NCBI GenBank assembly: GCA_002307095.1
Contig: DBTO01000170.1
Coordinates: forward strand, 1-13,481
Direction: 5' to 3'
Length of the DNA stretch: 13,481 nucleotides
DNA from: Sulfurospirillum sp. UBA1314
Lineage (GTDB): Bacteria > Campylobacterota > Campylobacteria > Campylobacterales > Sulfurospirillaceae
The notes beneath the pieces are model-generated. The model had not been told where the DNA came from. It made no database searches and worked only from the letters and a program-made list of their open reading frames with translations. Both the position numbers and the translations under genes were made by a program. Every line of letters starts with the position of its first letter. Positions within the stretch are counted from its first letter, which is position 1. Below are positions 7,797 through 13,481 of the stretch, one piece after another.

Positions 7797-9038
7797 TTAA
7801 TTCTCGTTCTTATGCTCGCACTCTTCAACAAAGATGGTGGCTTTGGTGCAGACATCGTAGAGCTGCTTTGTATCAAAACATGGAGGCGTTTTAAGCTCTT
7901 TGATGATCATCTCGCTGTCCCTAGCGTGGTTCATTTCGGTGGCAATGTAAAGCAGCTCACCAAGAGCGCCTTCACGAAAGAGCAGGGCTGTTTTGATCTC
8001 GTCATCCAGTCGAACGTGGTTTAAAAACTCATACATCGGAATCCCCAAATACGCATCAATCAGCGAGAGGCTTCCTGTTAAAAAAGCTTTATTGGCGAGT
8101 TCGGGTTTTTTACATGTAAAAGCGAGCTCTTCCATTACTTTGGCACGAAATTTGGCATTTTTAAATATTTCCGTACCAAAAGGACGATTTTGAGGCGTAC
8201 CGTAGAGAAAAAGTCCCAACCACGAGAGAATCTTTTGAGGCCCTAAAAGAAGCACCATTTGATGAATTGAGGTGATTTTTTGCTGAAAATGGTAGGCTCC
8301 AGAGTTTACATGACGCAGTAAATTATAGACCAGATCAGGACAGGTGGCAAATTGATGCGCGATCGCGGTAACATCGGTGTTGGTTTGCATGTAATTGATC
8401 AAACGGATCGCATTGGTGGTGTGTGGCTCAATTTTACGACCGCTTAAAATGACAGGTTTTTCAAAAAAATAGCCTTGAAAAAAGACAAAAGGCAGTTGCG
8501 CACAGACTTCATACTCTTCATGGGTTTCAATTTTTTCTGCCAAAAGTGGGATATTGAATTTTTGAATCTTCTCAAGCGCCGAAGAGAGGTTTTCAATGCC
8601 AATGGCTTGAACATCCACTTTAATGATTTCAATCGAGGGGAAAATCGGCGTATAGGTTTCAATCATCGCATCGCTGCAGTCAAAGTCATCCAACGTAAAA
8701 CGGTATCCTAATGTGTGGAGGTGTTTCACACGCTCGCACAAGGCGTGTGAAACCTTGGTGTGTTCTAAGATTTCAAACCCAAAATACTCTTTGGGAAGCA
8801 GCAACACGGCATCACTAAAGAGCATACTTTCGTCGACATTGATATAGCCTATTTTATGCCCAATAATAGGTGCAAGTCCAATATTGTGGATGAGATTAAC
8901 AATGACGCGTGCCGTGGCTTTTGCATTGTCATTAAAGGTTGCAGCATTACTAAGTTCGCAGGAGCGGTAGAGGAGTTCATAACCAAAGCACACACCCTCT
9001 TTATCAAAAATAGGTTGTCTCCCTACATAAGTACTCAC
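7797..9038 (-). CDS. EAL-HDOD (YuxH-type) signalling protein
   Basis: This is a cytoplasmic protein of 413 residues from the preferred start. An EAL-type domain (about 1-200) is followed by an HDOD domain (about 205-395), the YuxH family plan. The signature reads YELLYR (E21) instead of EALLR, and loop 6 reads DDFDCSD (D117-D118) instead of DDFGTG. Other expected phosphodiesterase positions are filled: N67, E89, K140, E168, Q188. It may bind c-di-GMP, and hydrolysis is uncertain. The HDOD domain suggests a role in a signalling scaffold. I chose the GTG at 9036-9038 because AAGGAG lies six bases upstream and family members begin close to the YVGRQPIFD motif. An in-frame TTG at 9077 or ATG at 9071 would add 13 or 11 lysine-rich residues overlapping the csd4-like gene and lacks a good binding site. 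It sits nine bases after the csd4-like stop. Confidence 0.9.
   Translation of the reverse strand: MSTYVGRQPIFDKEGVCFGYELLYRSCELSNAATFNDNAKATARVIVNLIHNIGLAPIIGHKIGYINVDESMLFSDAVLLLPKEYFGFEILEHTKVSHALCERVKHLHTLGYRFTLDDFDCSDAMIETYTPIFPSIEIIKVDVQAIGIENLSSALEKIQKFNIPLLAEKIETHEEYEVCAQLPFVFFQGYFFEKPVILSGRKIEPHTTNAIRLINYMQTNTDVTAIAHQFATCPDLVYNLLRHVNSGAYHFQQKITSIHQMVLLLGPQKILSWLGLFLYGTPQNRPFGTEIFKNAKFRAKVMEELAFTCKKPELANKAFLTGSLSLIDAYLGIPMYEFLNHVRLDDEIKTALLFREGALGELLYIATEMNHARDSEMIIKELKTPPCFDTKQLYDVCTKATIFVEECEHKNEN
8109..8120. repeat. TTTACATGTAAA palindrome, copy 3
   Basis: This is a perfect copy inside the HDOD part of the EAL-HDOD gene, read as F-T-C-K codons, the same frame as copy 1. Confidence 0.85.
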
Positions 9039-9053
9039 ATAGCGCTCCTTATT
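9039..9053 (-). promoter_or_regulatory. Ribosome binding site that sets the EAL-HDOD start
   Basis: On the minus strand AAGGAG overlaps the TAA stop of the carboxypeptidase gene and is followed by CGCTAT and then GTG. The spacing of six bases is ideal, and it supports the GTG at 9038 over the longer TTG or ATG forms. The overlap with the stop suggests coupled translation. Confidence 0.65.
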
Positions 9054-10365
9054 TTTTGCTTTTTTTCTCATCTTCAAACTTGATATTGATCATGCCACAA
9101 AACTTTTTATCTTTGTAAAATTGTACCATATAGGTCGTTTCATCTTTATCAATGGCATAGGTTTTAATAAAATCTTTCGGCTCCACTTTGATGCCCACTT
9201 CATTGGTGACACCGTTTTTTGAAAACCCAATAATATTGACACGATAGCCGTTAATTGGATCCACTTGCAAGCTGTTTTTGGCATTGATGAGCGAGCCTAT
9301 TTTAACCATTGTTTTTTTACCATCAATGATCAAACTCACATCATTTAAGGAGTGTTCAAATTCAATAAACTCGGGCTTAAGCGTGGAAACAAGTATGTGT
9401 CCATTCATAATTCTATATTCATCTTTTTCTTTAATGACCGCCACAAGCGAGTTGTTACTATTATAGACCAACTTATCTTTGCTCATTGGGAAAAATTTAA
9501 TATACGGTTTGAGCGTTGAAAGATCGAGTGTAATTTTGGTGGGTGGAATCTCAAGCATTCCATCATCATTGAGCAGTTTTTTAATGCTCTCTTCGGTGAG
9601 CTCAAACGTACGTGAGAATTTGATGTTCATCACATTCATAAATTTCTCGATGGTTTTGAGTTGGTAAAAGACTTTTTGTGAAAGGTTGGTGATGTTTTTA
9701 CTGGTTTCTATGGCAAACGCAGGTTTGTTATTGGTGATTGAAAAATAGGTTAGGCTTTGTTGCATCGCCTTGTCTTGTGCTTTGGTGTTGGTGTTTTTTA
9801 CGTTAAACTCATGCACATCTTCAATGAGCCCCACATTGGTCTCTTGGTTGACTTTGGTGGCGATATCGGCAAGGTTACCGTACTTCGCATTGGGAATTTG
9901 CTGTTGATCAATGATGGTCGCTTGTCCCCATGCTTTGGGGTTGAAGTTTTTATCGATTTGGCGATCGCGGTAGAAGCCTTGCCCATCGTGAAGATTCAGC
10001 GTTAAGTCTACTTTGGGCGTTAAGATCAGTTTTTTGATCTCACTGACCGTATCAAAATCTTTATCTTTCGTCTCAATTTTGGCAAATTTGCGGTTCATAT
10101 CGCCATTAATACCGCGAGAATTTTTTACGATACTATCAAAGTTAAGATTGGGGACAACCCAAACGTTACCACTTTCGATTTTGTAATAACGAGAAAGAAT
10201 CATAGGCGCAAAATAGCCTCCAGGTTCATCGCCGTGAATGCCTCCAACAATGAGGAGTGTACTGCCCTCTTTGCCACTCTCTTTTTTGATGAGAGAATAG
10301 TGTAAATTAGCGCTAAACGCATACGTTGAAAGCAAAACAGAAAGACCCAGACAGATTTTTTTCAT
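9049..10365 (-). CDS. csd4: Csd4/Pgp1-like periplasmic peptidoglycan carboxypeptidase (M14/M99)
   Basis: This is a predicted secreted zinc carboxypeptidase of 438 residues, the size of H. pylori Csd4. Csd4 and C. jejuni Pgp1 trim peptidoglycan tripeptide stems to dipeptides and are needed for helical cell shape. A signal peptide (1-19, cleavage after AFSA) is followed by the peptidase domain (about 20-245) and C-terminal beta-rich domains. Zinc ligands are H44 and E47 in GGIHGDEPGG and H126 in NLHDG; the catalytic glutamate is probably E220 in FAIETS. The SRGINGDMNR segment (83-92) fits the substrate-binding arginine and asparagine positions. H. pylori Csd4 has an unusual glutamine at the first ligand; here it is the classical histidine. 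The ATG has only a weak AAAGA upstream. The gene is followed nine bases later by the EAL-HDOD start. A paralogue with another substrate remains possible. Confidence 0.87.
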   Translation of the reverse strand: MKKICLGLSVLLSTYAFSANLHYSLIKKESGKEGSTLLIVGGIHGDEPGGYFAPMILSRYYKIESGNVWVVPNLNFDSIVKNSRGINGDMNRKFAKIETKDKDFDTVSEIKKLILTPKVDLTLNLHDGQGFYRDRQIDKNFNPKAWGQATIIDQQQIPNAKYGNLADIATKVNQETNVGLIEDVHEFNVKNTNTKAQDKAMQQSLTYFSITNNKPAFAIETSKNITNLSQKVFYQLKTIEKFMNVMNIKFSRTFELTEESIKKLLNDDGMLEIPPTKITLDLSTLKPYIKFFPMSKDKLVYNSNNSLVAVIKEKDEYRIMNGHILVSTLKPEFIEFEHSLNDVSLIIDGKKTMVKIGSLINAKNSLQVDPINGYRVNIIGFSKNGVTNEVGIKVEPKDFIKTYAIDKDETTYMVQFYKDKKFCGMINIKFEDEKKSKK

Positions 10366-10447
10366 TCGTTATCTTTGATGATTATTTTTTTAAATTTTTC
10401 CCAAAAAGCTTAGCAAAAGGGAGATTAAACTCTGCCCAAAAATAGGC
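10366..10447 (-). other. 82-bp gap with an in-frame 21-codon tail after the HIT gene
   Basis: Continuing in the HIT reading frame past its TAA (10448-10450) gives 21 sense codons, AYFWAEFNLPFAKLFGKNLKK, then TAA at 10382-10384. The peptide has a natural-looking composition. It may be the decayed tail of a lost gene, a former C-terminus of the HIT protein, or chance. I see no convincing promoter for the downstream csd4-like gene in the gap. Confidence 0.3.
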
Positions 10448-10819
10448 TTAGGAACGTAACTTATCGTGCAAAATCGTAACAAAGTTCTCAAAACTTGGCA
10501 GGTGAAGATTGGATTCACGCTGTTTGAGCCCCCACATTGATTCAGGAAAGTGTGAATCTTCCTCAAAACGTGCCATTACGTGAATGTGAAGGTGTGGAAC
10601 ATAGTTGCCAAACATTGCGATATTGATTTTTTTCGGATTGTAGTAAAAGCGCATCGTCTCTTCCACGATCAGCATCGCTTTTAAAATCGCCGCTTGGGTC
10701 AACGCATCACAATCGCTAAGCTCCTTAAACGGGTGTTGGGTAAAAATCTTCACCCACGGAATCGTCGCATTTTCACGCAAAATGTAAAAGTATTCGTTCT
10801 CGTAGAGTTTTTCTGACAT
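10448..10819 (-). CDS. HIT family protein
   Basis: This is a small cytoplasmic protein of 123 residues with the histidine triad HLHIHVM (about 76-82, preceded by VP), the nucleotide-binding and catalytic motif of HIT hydrolases or transferases. The C-terminal MWG with nearby acidic residues (EDSHFPESMWG) is typical of the bacterial HIT branch. Family members act on nucleoside phosphoramidates or dinucleotides; the substrate here is not determinable. The ATG overlaps the upstream radical SAM stop by one base (TAATG) and has a strong AAGGAG site, so the two genes are almost certainly co-translated. Functional association with the radical SAM enzyme is inferred from this coupling only. Confidence 0.9.
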   Translation of the reverse strand: MSEKLYENEYFYILRENATIPWVKIFTQHPFKELSDCDALTQAAILKAMLIVEETMRFYYNPKKINIAMFGNYVPHLHIHVMARFEEDSHFPESMWGLKQRESNLHLPSFENFVTILHDKLRS

Positions 10820-11691
10820 TATTTCTCCTTAAAACGGTGTTTGTAGGTGCATTTTTGACACAAATCTTCAACGGCGTTATGGTGTTTAAAGCCTTCGATA
10901 ATGGCGAGTGTTTTAGGTGCTTTTAAAATGCTTTTCATCGTGTTTACATGTAAATCTCCAAGTGCCATCACGCCATCTTTGTCCAAGCAACACGGAACAA
11001 CGACGCCATTAGAGAGTATACCAAAATGAGAATCGAGCCCTAAACAGGTTCCATCCGAATGATGCTCCGATGAGAGAGAAGGCCATTCAAAGTAGGTGTC
11101 AAAATGTAAAAGTATCTTCTCAGCCAAACGAATAGAGCGAGGTTTTTCTGTGTAAAGTGTGTTTACATGTAAAGGGACGCCAAACGCTTTTTCAAGGTAA
11201 ATAAAGAGCTTTTCATTGAAGGCTCTTTCACTTTGAATATCGTCCATATTCCATAAACGAAGGTTTATAAACAGATCGTGGTTGTGCTCACGTTTGTATT
11301 CGCAGAGCTTTAAAATGGGCTCCATATACGCTTCAAAGCTCAAAGACATGCTGTTTTTGTTGTAGCTGTTGAGCGAAATGTTGATTTGTTTGAGGGCTGG
11401 ATGCACCAGCGTTTGAAGATCGTGTTTGCCCACATAATAGCCACTGGTGGTCAGCATTCCTCTAAAATTCTTTTTACATGTAAGATCCAAATAGGCGTGA
11501 AGATTGGACAGCGCTAAAGGATCGCCTCCCATATGATAGGCAATCTCTTTGGTATACGGGGTAAGTTCGTCTAAAACATGTTCAAAAAAAGCGAGCGGCA
11601 TTGTGTGTGTCGGGACGACCTGCGGTGGGCAAAAACTGCATTTGAGCCCACAGATATTGGTGAGCTCAACGTAGACGCGGTAAAATTTCAT
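10819..11691 (-). CDS. Radical SAM protein with SPASM-like C-terminus
   Basis: This predicted [4Fe-4S] radical SAM enzyme has 290 residues. The cluster motif CGLKCSFC (C14, C18, C21) lies near the N-terminus, followed by a MGGDPL segment (54-59) resembling the GGEP SAM-binding motif. The C-terminal part has C216, C234, C235, C278 and C281 in a short SPASM-like arrangement that could bind one auxiliary cluster. The SPASM group includes peptide-modifying enzymes and anaerobic sulfatase maturases, but no precursor peptide or sulfatase is next to it, so the substrate is unknown. The ATG at 11689-11691 follows the upstream cyclase stop by nine bases and has no clear Shine-Dalgarno sequence, so translation probably depends on the upstream gene. 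It contains two perfect and one near copy of the 12-bp palindrome. Confidence 0.88.
   Translation of the reverse strand: MKFYRVYVELTNICGLKCSFCPPQVVPTHTMPLAFFEHVLDELTPYTKEIAYHMGGDPLALSNLHAYLDLTCKKNFRGMLTTSGYYVGKHDLQTLVHPALKQINISLNSYNKNSMSLSFEAYMEPILKLCEYKREHNHDLFINLRLWNMDDIQSERAFNEKLFIYLEKAFGVPLHVNTLYTEKPRSIRLAEKILLHFDTYFEWPSLSSEHHSDGTCLGLDSHFGILSNGVVVPCCLDKDGVMALGDLHVNTMKSILKAPKTLAIIEGFKHHNAVEDLCQKCTYKHRFKEK
10940..10954. repeat. TTTACATGTAAA palindrome, copy 4, in a 15-bp direct repeat
   Basis: This perfect palindrome (10943-10954) lies in the radical SAM gene, read in a different frame as L-H-V-N. With three preceding bases, GTGTTTACATGTAAA, it is identical to the copy at 11159-11173, so the protein contains the pentapeptide LHVNT twice. 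Confidence 0.85.
11159..11173. repeat. TTTACATGTAAA palindrome, copy 5, in a 15-bp direct repeat
   Basis: This is the second half of the 15-bp direct repeat within the radical SAM gene; the palindrome occupies 11162-11173 and is again read as L-H-V-N. Confidence 0.85.
11473..11484. repeat. Near copy of the palindrome (11 of 12 bases)
   Basis: TTTACATGTAAG occurs in the radical SAM gene, read as L-T-C-K. A weaker relative, GGTACATGTAAA, sits at 4485-4496 in the SUI1 gene. In all, seven TACATGTA octamers occur in the window and five extend to the full 12-mer. Confidence 0.6.
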
Positions 11692-11700
11692 TCAGAACGT

Positions 11701-13481
11701 TTAGAAGGCATTTTTGAGCTCTTGCTCATCGAGCATATTGAGTTCAAAACGCTTAATACAGTTACGACCGCTGTCTTTGGCTTTGTAAAGGGCAATGTCT
11801 GCAAATTTAATGCACTTCCACAAAGAATCTGAATCATTTGGGAAGATCGACGCTCCTACACTCAACGTTTTGTTAAAGGTCGCGCCATTGTTGGATTGAA
11901 TCGACGCTTTTTCAAAGGCGAGGCGTATTTTATTGGCGATATTTTCGACCATCTGCTCTTCACACTCGTAGAGTAAAATTAAAAACTCTTCGCCGCCAAA
12001 ACGAAATGCCGTATCGGCTTCACGAATATTATCTTTGAGCACATGGGCTAAAACTTTGATAGCGCGATCCCCGACATCGTGCCCATAGGTATCATTGACC
12101 ATTTTAAAAAAGTCGATGTCAATCATCAAAATACCATACGCAATACCATTTCGCTTGGCTTGCGAGAGTGCTTTTTCGATGTATTCGTCCAGATATTTAC
12201 GGTTATACAGTCCTGTTAACGCATCGGTGGTGGAAGAGATTTTTAAAATCTCGGTTAGGTTTTTACTCACCAACTCTGGGCGTGCCGCATCGATGTAATT
12301 TTGAATTTTAGGCAACTGCTCTTTCGTGTGGGTCAGTTCTGCTTCATTCGTCGTCCAGATACTGAGCAAAATCTCAAAATCACTGCTGATGAGATAAGGA
12401 ATACACAGATGGTGATCACAGGAGTTGCACGACTCACAAATGTTTCTAAACTGATCAGAGTAGACGGCTTGTTTGGTACGAAGTGCCCTACATGTTGGAT
12501 CGACCAATCGTTTTTGGCTGGAGGCGTCAAAGACGATGGTTGGATTGATCGCATCTTTGCCCGATTCGATCAAGACAAAATCTTTCAGTCCCAAATCATG
12601 CTGTAAAATAGAACCAATACGTCGATACACCTGCTCTTTGTCTTCATCAAATTCGATCGTGCGTTTAAATTGATAGATGTCGGAAAGTTCATGCACAATC
12701 GCTTGCGCGTCTAAAAGAAGGTCGGGTTGATGGTTCGGAGAAAGCGCTAAAAACTTTTTAACGGTGACTTCAATGTCATTGAGTGTATTTTCGAGTTTTT
12801 CAAGGAGTGAATTGATCCAAAACATCACATTGTGACACTCTTTGTCGCTCCCACTAAAACGTACACGCCTGCTGTAATCGCCCTCTTGTGCCTTGTTCAT
12901 CACAAACGTAATCGAATCAAAAAGCTCCATCAAGGGCTTCATCGAACGGTTAATAATGAAGAAAATAAAGAGCATAATGAAAATAGAAAGAAGTAAAATC
13001 CCCAGTGAGGTTAAAACCCCATTGGTGCGTACTTCGTTGATGTTAAAGACAATGCTAATAGCGCCTAACACTTCGCCTTCTTTGGCTTGATGACACTGCA
13101 TGCAGTTGGGTGAGCCATTTTCTTTAGCGATATAAGGGGTGCTAATGCGCAGCTTCGCGTTGTGCGAACTCTCTTCGTTTTGCTTGTGAACGGTTCCTGT
13201 CTTGAGTGTTTTTTCATCGATTTCATCGCGGATGATTTCGTTGTTAAACCCTTTGCCAAACTGTTTGATGACCGATTCACTGCGTACAATCCATAAGGCT
13301 TCGACACCTTTGGCGGTGCTGATTTTATTGAGGAAAAATTCTCTTTTGTCCATGGTGCCACTGAGCATATGCGCACTCAGTCCATCTTGCACCAAATCGG
13401 CAATGATTTGTGCTTTCTCTTCGGCATTTTTGATACCAAGATCGCGAATGGAAAATGCTAAGATGACCATTAGAAACATAA
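11701..13481 (-). CDS. Diguanylate cyclase with periplasmic haem-motif sensor (5' end outside window)
   Basis: The gene runs off the right edge; at least 592 residues are visible, numbered from the ATG at 13479, which is probably internal because only a stub of the first membrane helix is present. A periplasmic domain (about 15-150) contains CMQCH (C126, C129, H130), the c-type haem attachment motif, in a context like haem-bearing DUF3365/DcrA-type sensors. A second helix (about 153-177) leads to HAMP (178-232), a GAF-like region (about 270-385) with C330, C348, C351, C354 and C359, and a GGDEF domain (about 415-580). The active motif is GGEEF (495-499), with a correctly spaced RxxD inhibitory site (486-489). 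It is predicted to make c-di-GMP in response to redox, ligand or oxygen state. Whether the cytoplasmic cysteines bind Fe-S or zinc is unknown. It heads the visible minus-strand operon. Confidence 0.9.
   Translation of the reverse strand, partial: MFLMVILAFSIRDLGIKNAEEKAQIIADLVQDGLSAHMLSGTMDKREFFLNKISTAKGVEALWIVRSESVIKQFGKGFNNEIIRDEIDEKTLKTGTVHKQNEESSHNAKLRISTPYIAKENGSPNCMQCHQAKEGEVLGAISIVFNINEVRTNGVLTSLGILLLSIFIMLFIFFIINRSMKPLMELFDSITFVMNKAQEGDYSRRVRFSGSDKECHNVMFWINSLLEKLENTLNDIEVTVKKFLALSPNHQPDLLLDAQAIVHELSDIYQFKRTIEFDEDKEQVYRRIGSILQHDLGLKDFVLIESGKDAINPTIVFDASSQKRLVDPTCRALRTKQAVYSDQFRNICESCNSCDHHLCIPYLISSDFEILLSIWTTNEAELTHTKEQLPKIQNYIDAARPELVSKNLTEILKISSTTDALTGLYNRKYLDEYIEKALSQAKRNGIAYGILMIDIDFFKMVNDTYGHDVGDRAIKVLAHVLKDNIREADTAFRFGGEEFLILLYECEEQMVENIANKIRLAFEKASIQSNNGATFNKTLSVGASIFPNDSDSLWKCIKFADIALYKAKDSGRNCIKRFELNMLDEQELKNAF

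Noticed and set aside
8359..8366. GCGATCGC, the HIP1 octamer, here and again at 9961-9968
   Set aside because: Two copies of an 8-mer in coding DNA are not a strong excess, and flanks are unrelated; far weaker than the 12-mer signal.
9039..9077. Longer EAL-HDOD protein from TTG 9077 or ATG 9071
   Set aside because: It would overlap the carboxypeptidase end, has no good ribosome binding site, and adds a lysine-rich stretch derived from the same repeated A-tract; the GTG at 9038 has an ideal site.
1..13481. CRISPR, tRNA/rRNA, insertion sequence or prophage content
   Set aside because: No spaced repeat array, no recognisable RNA gene, no transposase or integrase and no terminal inverted repeats were seen.

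Overview
The window looks like chromosomal DNA from a Campylobacterota (epsilonproteobacterial) species, most likely a free-living Sulfurospirillum-like organism. I infer this from the moderate AT-richness, tight operons with overlapping genes, a Csd4/Pgp1-type peptidoglycan carboxypeptidase (typical of helical Campylobacterota), and abundant c-di-GMP and redox-sensing proteins. Genus is an inference, not shown by any marker gene. I see no rRNA, tRNA, insertion sequence, phage gene or CRISPR array. Genes fill nearly the whole window, and the only non-coding stretches are short (208, 159, 82 and 56 bp).

Layout. (1) 1-208 holds no supported gene. (2) 209-2500, minus: a membrane-bound GGDEF-EAL protein with a periplasmic sensor. 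(3) 2501-2659 is a divergent promoter region with extended -10 elements for both directions. (4) 2660-5494, plus: a three-gene operon of a YbiT-type ABC-F ATPase, a SUI1/YciH-type protein and an AEC-family permease, ending in a hairpin inside the last codons. (5) From the right edge to 5489, minus: a tightly packed run of seven genes. These are a diguanylate cyclase with a periplasmic CXXCH haem motif (cut by the window edge), a radical SAM protein, a HIT protein, a Csd4-like carboxypeptidase, an EAL-HDOD protein, a six-TM K+ channel with a cytoplasmic RCK domain, and a separate soluble RCK protein. The plus and minus groups converge with a 6-bp overlap at 5489-5494.

How the genes may work together. 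Three of the eleven genes belong to c-di-GMP signalling: one bifunctional, one cyclase, and one EAL-HDOD protein of uncertain activity. The EAL-HDOD gene is coupled to the cell-shape carboxypeptidase. The ABC-F and SUI1 genes overlap by 11 bp and probably both act on the ribosome. The channel and the soluble RCK protein overlap by 4 bp and could form one gating ring.

The most unusual signal is not a gene. A perfect 12-bp palindrome, TTTACATGTAAA, occurs five times, with two near copies, in both coding and non-coding DNA and in two reading frames. By my rough composition-based estimate well under 0.01 copies are expected. It looks like a highly iterated palindrome whose function I cannot name.
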